Source: Paracrocinitomix mangrovi
GTDB taxonomy: Bacteria > Bacteroidota > Bacteroidia > Flavobacteriales_D > Crocinitomicaceae
Direction of reading: 5' to 3'
DNA: 64,000 nt
NCBI RefSeq assembly: GCF_019740355.2
Contig: NZ_CP091819.1
Location: forward strand, 4,278,001-4,342,000
Below the pieces are notes generated by a model. The model was not told where the DNA came from and made no database searches. It saw only the letters and a list, made by a program, of their open reading frames with translations. A program made the translations under genes and the position numbers. Positions 60,359 to 64,000 of this stretch are shown in pieces. The first letter of the stretch is position 1. Each line of letters opens with the position of its first letter.

Positions 60359-61054
60359 CTAAGGTTCAAGGCTCATAATATAGTCAAGGGCTGTGTAGTT
60401 CAATTCTCCCGACCAATGCTTCATGGTAGATTGGTCTTTATCAAGCAAAAATACTGAGGGCATGTCAATACCTGCAATTTCAATCATAAATCTCATATCC
60501 CCTAAGAGGTAGGAGTCAAAGTTTTCACCTCGGTTGTTTTTTAAAAAGTTCAAAACATCCTCTTTGGTGTCGATAAAAAAGGCATGAATTTCCATTTCCA
60601 TTCCTGCGGATTTGCAAATTCCAAGTTTAGCTGAAGTGTTCATGCAATGCCCACAGTTGGTGTCAAAAAATACTACCAAATGCCTGTGGTCTTTAGGGGT
60701 ATAATTTTCGCCGGAAGCTACACTAAGTGTATTAGCAGATTCCAATGTCATTTCATCACTGAAATCACCATAATCTGTGTTCCAAATTGGACTGATAAAA
60801 GAAATTCCAAATCCCGGTAACATTCCTATTAAAAACACCCAAATGAATTTGATTTTTCGGGTTTTTTCAAAAAATGAAAATGTAAGATTTAGGGCAATTA
60901 CGAAAAATACAATCACCAAAAATCTAAGGAAAAATGTAGTGAAAACCCATCCTGAGTTGAGGTTGATAATTGACCAGGTAATTAGCTTATAATAAAACAA
61001 CGGAATTGTAAAAGCTATACCTAAAAAAACAAGGATGGAAATTATTCGTGCCAT
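60359..61054 (-). CDS. membrane protein with thioredoxin-like domain
   Basis: 231 residues from ATG 61054 (the longer frame begins inside a terminator hairpin). Three N-terminal membrane segments (ISILVFLGIAFTIPLFYY; FLRFLVIVFFVIALNLTF; FIWVFLIGMLPGFGISF) and then a thioredoxin-fold domain with a CxxC site (VVFFDTNCGHCMNTSAKLG) and the cis-Pro region IDMPSVFLLDKD. The active site CGHC is that of protein disulphide isomerases. An extracytoplasmic thiol-disulphide exchange role is likely. Confidence 0.8.
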   Translation of the reverse strand: MARIISILVFLGIAFTIPLFYYKLITWSIINLNSGWVFTTFFLRFLVIVFFVIALNLTFSFFEKTRKIKFIWVFLIGMLPGFGISFISPIWNTDYGDFSDEMTLESANTLSVASGENYTPKDHRHLVVFFDTNCGHCMNTSAKLGICKSAGMEMEIHAFFIDTKEDVLNFLKNNRGENFDSYLLGDMRFMIEIAGIDMPSVFLLDKDQSTMKHWSGELNYTALDYIMSLEP

Positions 61055-61062
61055 GATTATAA

Positions 61063-61070
61063 CAAAGATA
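61063..61070 (-). promoter_or_regulatory. -7 box before the thioredoxin-like gene
   Basis: TATCTTTG on the minus strand ends eight bases before the ATG at 61054. The nearest TTTG (complement of 61094-61097) lies 23 bases upstream, inside the loop of the preceding terminator. Confidence 0.45.
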
Positions 61071-61079
61071 AAAATAGGC

Positions 61080-61104
61080 AAAAAAAAAGGGGGCAAATGC
61101 CCCC
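61080..61104 (-). terminator. terminator of the first lipoprotein gene
   Basis: GGGGGC (61089-61094) and GCCCCC (61099-61104) form a six-pair GC stem with a four-base loop; read on the minus strand it is followed by eight T. It lies 22 bases after the stop at 61127 and directly upstream of the next gene's promoter. Confidence 0.9.
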
Positions 61105-61126
61105 TGAATATTATATAATATTCTAA

Positions 61127-61552
61127 TTATTGCTTTTCAGCTTTAGTAGTAGTTACACCACCATTTGTGTCAGTTTGCTCGAATGTAGCGTTAGTTTTTG
61201 ACAACTCAACGATAGTCATTGAGAAAACATCTGAAGTATCATCAGCTTTTGACTCAAGAACTGTACCGTCTCCAGTAACTCTGAACAACATGTTTTCAGT
61301 GAATGAAGCACCACCCCAAGTTACAGTTTGGCTTCCAGTACACCACTCATCAGTTTTCAATTTACAAGAATTGAAAGTCATTGAGATCTCAGTACCACCA
61401 TCTAATAAGTTAGTAGTAGTTCCGCTAATTGCGTAAGTAGCTTCAGTAGCTTTCCAAGTACCGTCTAATTTTTTAACAGCAGCTTGATCTTTGTTACATG
61501 AAACCAAAGTTAAACCTGCGAAGGCAATTGCTACAAATAATAGCTTTTTCAT
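61127..61552 (-). CDS. lipocalin-like small lipoprotein, paralogue A
   Basis: 141 residues. Lipoprotein signal (LLFVAIAFAGLTLVSC, Cys19). Beta-strand-rich body with LDGTWKATEATYAISG at the start of the mature part, then MTFNSCKLKTDEWCTGSQTV, LFRVTGDGTVLESKADD and VELSKTNATFEQTD. The architecture resembles lipocalin-like Bacteroidota lipoproteins. It is the same length as the gene at 61709 and about half identical to it (both begin with the same CNKDQAAVKKLDG run), a recent tandem duplication. Ligand unknown. Confidence 0.82.
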   Translation of the reverse strand: MKKLLFVAIAFAGLTLVSCNKDQAAVKKLDGTWKATEATYAISGTTTNLLDGGTEISMTFNSCKLKTDEWCTGSQTVTWGGASFTENMLFRVTGDGTVLESKADDTSDVFSMTIVELSKTNATFEQTDTNGGVTTTKAEKQ

Positions 61553-61658
61553 AATTCAAATTTTTAAGTTTACAAATTGCGACCCTAAATTAACTAATAT
61601 ATTGGAATAACAAAGGATAATTGGCAATAAGTTTATAAGATTAGATTGTTAAAAGAAA

Positions 61659-61688
61659 AAGCCGTTAATGAATGAACATCAACGGCTT
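61659..61688 (-). terminator. terminator of the second lipoprotein gene
   Basis: AAGCCGTTGATG and CATTAACGGCTT (complement of 61659-61688) form a 12-pair stem with one G-U pair, followed by a T-rich run (TTTCTTTT) on the minus strand. Confidence 0.85.
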
Positions 61689-61708
61689 ATAAAAAAAAAT
61701 AGTTTTTT

Positions 61709-62134
61709 TTATTTTTTCTCTAATTCTATATCTGTTGTAGAGTCACCATCTACTTGTTTAAGTACACAGTTTGATTTAGTTAATTCTATAATTTGTATTG
61801 AGCTTACGTCAGTAGAATCAGCATGTTCTTTTGTTTCTAATGTTGTACCATCTCCAGTTACTCTGAAAACGTAATTTTCTGTATCAGTATCTCCTAAAAA
61901 ATTAAGAGTTGCCGAACCTGTACACCACTCATCATTTTTTAATTTACAACTGTTGAATGTCCATTCAGCGCTTCCACCTGCACCAATAATGTCAATTGTG
62001 AAACCTCCGCCTGAAGCAACCATTTTTGTTGCATTCCAACTACCGTCTAATTTTTTAACAGCAGCTTGATCTTTGTTACATGACACCAATGTTACTCCAA
62101 CAAATGCCAATGCAATTAAAGTTAATTTTCTCAT
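61709..62134 (-). CDS. lipocalin-like small lipoprotein, paralogue B
   Basis: 141 residues, lipoprotein signal (LTLIALAFVGVTLVSC). Shares CNKDQAAVKKLDGxW, FNSCKLKxDEWCTGS, FRVTGDGTxLE and ELxKxN with paralogue A, while the central loop (MVASGGGFTIDIIGAGGS) is unlike it. All four Cys of the mature parts are shared. Has its own terminator, so the two copies are separate transcripts. Confidence 0.82.
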   Translation of the reverse strand: MRKLTLIALAFVGVTLVSCNKDQAAVKKLDGSWNATKMVASGGGFTIDIIGAGGSAEWTFNSCKLKNDEWCTGSATLNFLGDTDTENYVFRVTGDGTTLETKEHADSTDVSSIQIIELTKSNCVLKQVDGDSTTDIELEKK

Positions 62135-62158
62135 TATTTATAAGTTTTAATTCGGCGG

Positions 62159-62166
62159 CAAAACTA
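62159..62166 (-). promoter_or_regulatory. -7 box before paralogue B lipoprotein gene
   Basis: TAGTTTTG on the minus strand, 24 bases before the ATG at 62134; no clear -33. Confidence 0.4.
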
Positions 62167-62211
62167 AGTAAAAAGTTTTTAATTAACTTGAGTTTAAAAG
62201 CTTAAAATAAG

Positions 62212-63384
62212 TTAAAGTAAAATCTGCGCCAGTAGCGTTTGGATACCTGTTTGCATAGCAGTTTCATCAATGTCAAACTTGGCATTATGCACCGGATGAA
62301 TAATACCCTTAGATTCATTTCGAACACCAATTCGAATAAAAGTAGCTGGTATTTCCTGTGAAAAATAGGCGAAATCTTCTGCCGTAAGTCTCAAAGGAAG
62401 ATCAGTTACATTTTCTGACCCAAGTACTTCAGTCGCTTTTTGTCTGGCCTTTTTAGTTAACTCAGGATTGTTTTCCAAAAATGGATATCCTCTCCTAATT
62501 TCAACATCAACTTTGCCTCCCATGGCTTCAACCAACTGTATAGAATGATTTTTAATGAGCGTATGTGCCTTGTCCCTCCATGATTCATCCATGGTTCTAA
62601 AAGTTCCTTGCAAATCAACTTTATCAGGAATTACGTTTGTTGCCCCAAGACCTTCGATTCTTCCAAATGACAATACACATGGTATTTGAGGAGGGCAATT
62701 CCTGCTCACAATTTGCTGCAAAGAAGTTAAAAGATGTGCACTAATTAAAATAGGATCAATATTTTGATGTGGCATGGCTCCATGACCACCTTTCCCATGA
62801 ACAGTAATGTAAATTTCATCTGTGGACGCCATGTACATACCTTCTTTTAGTCCAATTTTACCGGCTTCTAGCTCAGGGAAAACATGTAGGGCGTAAATTT
62901 CATCTACTTTAGGGTTCTGCAAAACACCCTCTTTGATCATTAAACTAGCACCTCCAGGTAATTTTTCTTCTCCGGGTTGAAATATCAATTTAACTGAGCA
63001 ATGAAGCTTGTCTCTATTTTCTTGTAAAATTTTGGCTGTTCCCAACAATATTGCCGTGTGAACATCATGACCGCAGGCGTGCATAATTCCTTCATTGCAT
63101 GATTTATACGCAACATCATTTTCTTCTTTGATAGGTAAGGCATCTAAATCTGCTCGTAAGCCAATGCACTTATTAGAAGGGGACTCTGGTTTAATGAGTG
63201 CTACAATACCTGTTTCAACAATTCCACTTTTAAAATCAATACCCCAATCACTCAATTTTGAAGCAACAAACTTTGAGGTCTCATATTCATGAAACGACAA
63301 TTCAGGATGTTGATGAATATGCCTTCTGATGGCTATTACCTCATCAAGTATCTGTTTCGATTGTTGTTGAATGAGTTGTATCAT
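62212..63384 (-). CDS. M20-family amidohydrolase (IAA-amino-acid hydrolase / N-acyl amino acid type)
   Basis: 390 residues. M20D subfamily metallohydrolase: RRHIHQHPELSFHEYETSKF, GLRADLDALPI, HACGHDVHTAILLGTA (metal ligands), GEEKLPGGASLMIKEG, YALHVFPELEAGKIG, GKGGHGAMPHQNIDPI (dimerisation-domain His) and the C-terminal HNAKFDIDE. It removes acyl groups from N-acyl amino acids or amidated substrates; specificity open. Overlaps the TauE gene by 41 bases. Confidence 0.93.
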   Translation of the reverse strand: MIQLIQQQSKQILDEVIAIRRHIHQHPELSFHEYETSKFVASKLSDWGIDFKSGIVETGIVALIKPESPSNKCIGLRADLDALPIKEENDVAYKSCNEGIMHACGHDVHTAILLGTAKILQENRDKLHCSVKLIFQPGEEKLPGGASLMIKEGVLQNPKVDEIYALHVFPELEAGKIGLKEGMYMASTDEIYITVHGKGGHGAMPHQNIDPILISAHLLTSLQQIVSRNCPPQIPCVLSFGRIEGLGATNVIPDKVDLQGTFRTMDESWRDKAHTLIKNHSIQLVEAMGGKVDVEIRRGYPFLENNPELTKKARQKATEVLGSENVTDLPLRLTAEDFAYFSQEIPATFIRIGVRNESKGIIHPVHNAKFDIDETAMQTGIQTLLAQILL

Positions 63385-63775
63385 TTTTCTTTAATCCTCC
63401 TCCTTTATATCCAGAATATATCATTCGTACGGAAATGTACAGCATTAAGATACCAAATATCATTTTCACCAATGCAGGAGATAGTTTAAGCGATAGTTTA
63501 GATCCAAAGTATCCTCCTACAACAAATGTGACAGCAATGATGGCTCCAAATTTCCAATTCAATTCACCAGCTTTGGCGTAGTTCATTACAGCCAAAATCC
63601 CAATAGGAGGAAGCATGAGTAATAGTGAAGTTCCTTGCGCCTCATGTTGAGACATCCCCATAATATAAATCAAGGCCGGTACAATAATAACACCACCACC
63701 AATACCAACAAATCCACTCATGGCGCCTGCCACAAGTCCAATAAAAGAAAGCATTAAAATGGTTTGTAATGTCAT
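63344..63775 (-). CDS. half-size TauE/SafE family permease
   Basis: 143 residues with four membrane segments (FIGLVAGAMSGFVGIGGGVIIV, TSLLLMLPPIGILAVMNY, AIIAVTFVVGGYFG, MIFGILMLYISVRMIY) and a GGG motif in the first loop of the TauE/SafE fold. Full-length members have two such halves; the short form is frequent in this phylum and would work as a dimer. Proposed export of sulfite or other organosulfur anions. It overlaps the hydrolase gene downstream by 41 bases and the barrel gene by three bases (ATGA overlap at 63772-63775). Confidence 0.85.
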   Translation of the reverse strand: MTLQTILMLSFIGLVAGAMSGFVGIGGGVIIVPALIYIMGMSQHEAQGTSLLLMLPPIGILAVMNYAKAGELNWKFGAIIAVTFVVGGYFGSKLSLKLSPALVKMIFGILMLYISVRMIYSGYKGGGLKKNDTTHSTTIETDT

Positions 63776-64000
63776 ATGTCTTTAGTTAACGACAAATATG
63801 GTAAAGGTTTTTGGATTTCAAAATCTTCAACACCCCAAGCCAGATCAAACCTTATAAAGTATCCCCAGATTTTTGTTCTGGCGCCAAACCCAAATCCACC
63901 AATGATAGGTTCTCTTAAATTCTCTACGTTGATCGTAACCGGTTTGTCTACAATTACCTGAGTATTAAAGTAGTTTTCAGGACTAAAAGGGTGAGGACCG
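63772..64000 (-). CDS. outer-membrane beta-barrel protein, C-terminal end (cut by window edge)
   Basis: A 75-residue reading frame on the minus strand enters from the window end and stops at TGA 63772-63774. It ends with alternating beta-strands: VIVDKPVTINVENLREPIIG, GFGFGARTKIWGYFIRFDLA and WGVEDFEIQKPLPYLSLTK. The pattern of a C-terminal barrel strand pair with WG-turns resembles Omp85/TolB-linked barrel proteins of Bacteroidota. The rest of the gene lies beyond the window, so no family can be named safely. Translationally coupled to the TauE gene by the overlapping ATGA. Confidence 0.6.
   Translation of the reverse strand, partial: GPHPFSPENYFNTQVIVDKPVTINVENLREPIIGGFGFGARTKIWGYFIRFDLAWGVEDFEIQKPLPYLSLTKDI

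Noticed and set aside
63776-63961. Plus-strand open frame of 61 codons at the window end
   Set aside because: It is the complement of the outer-membrane barrel gene, which reads through to the window edge on the minus strand.

Overview
The window looks like a chromosomal stretch from a low-GC member of the Bacteroidota, most probably order Flavobacteriales (a Crocinitomicaceae/Fluviicola-like genome would fit; this placement is inference because no rRNA is present). The support is: several secreted proteins ending in type IX secretion (T9SS) sorting domains, a gliding-motility-type C-terminal domain, a PorP/SprF protein, GSCFA, DUF983 and half-size TauE proteins, promoters of the Bacteroidota TAnnTTTG type, and almost no Shine-Dalgarno sequences. 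I see no tRNA, rRNA, CRISPR array, prophage or transposase. Coding density is high and no gap between genes exceeds about 240 bases.

Layout. 1-6.7 kb: end of radC, then a tightly coupled plus-strand run: UDP-GlcNAc 2-epimerase, polysaccharide-deacetylase-like protein, a complete BtuFCD/FecBCD-type ABC importer and a GSCFA esterase-like protein. 6.7-11.1 kb (minus): a GH16-like secreted glycosidase behind an S74-chaperone/T9SS protein, then an ECF sigma factor directly followed by a membrane-anchored PKD protein with a gliding-type C-terminus. 11.3-26.2 kb: malate dehydrogenase, a solute-binding/SpoIIE phosphatase, a hybrid histidine kinase, a PhoX-like lipoprotein, an ABC ATPase, an XRE-S24 regulator, a very large propeller/SpoIIE sensor, and a choice-of-anchor-B T9SS protein. 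26.2-36 kb: TPR lipoprotein, the rpsP-rimM-trmN6 operon, MltF, AcpH-like protein, a Crp/DinB pair, a plastocyanin-like T9SS protein and RF3. 36-50 kb: L,D-transpeptidase-like protein, T9SS proteins, the dapF-GNAT-mltG operon, a degenerate FGE/GldK-like protein and an M49 peptidase. 50-64 kb: arginase-argS pair, HPF-like protein, a Crp-DUF983-rhodanese group, PorP/SprF, uvrB-ispH, a thioredoxin-like membrane protein, two paralogous lipoproteins, an M20 hydrolase, TauE, and the end of an outer-membrane barrel gene.

Most notable observation. The two SpoIIE-phosphatase genes (ends at 14138 and 23616), 9.5 kb apart and otherwise diverged, share a perfectly identical 110-bp segment covering their last seven codons and a REP-like 3' region. 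In both loci this segment is followed by a second, slightly different copy of the same gene tail (VIGVRI-stop or VIGVRV-stop). This looks like a small element that inserted in, or was copied into, the homologous site of two paralogues and supplied a new 3' end to each. The first of these genes also has no ATG, GTG or TTG start: its signal peptide and sensor domain extend back to an ATT codon at 12342.

Other points of interest are a candidate cell-surface signalling pair (ECF sigma plus a membrane-anchored PKD protein with a T9SS-type tail) with an ECF-like autoregulatory promoter, promoters that lie so close to the start codon that transcripts should be leaderless or nearly so, and a secreted FGE/GldK-like protein that carries a duplicated module and a zinc-ribbon-like Cys cluster.
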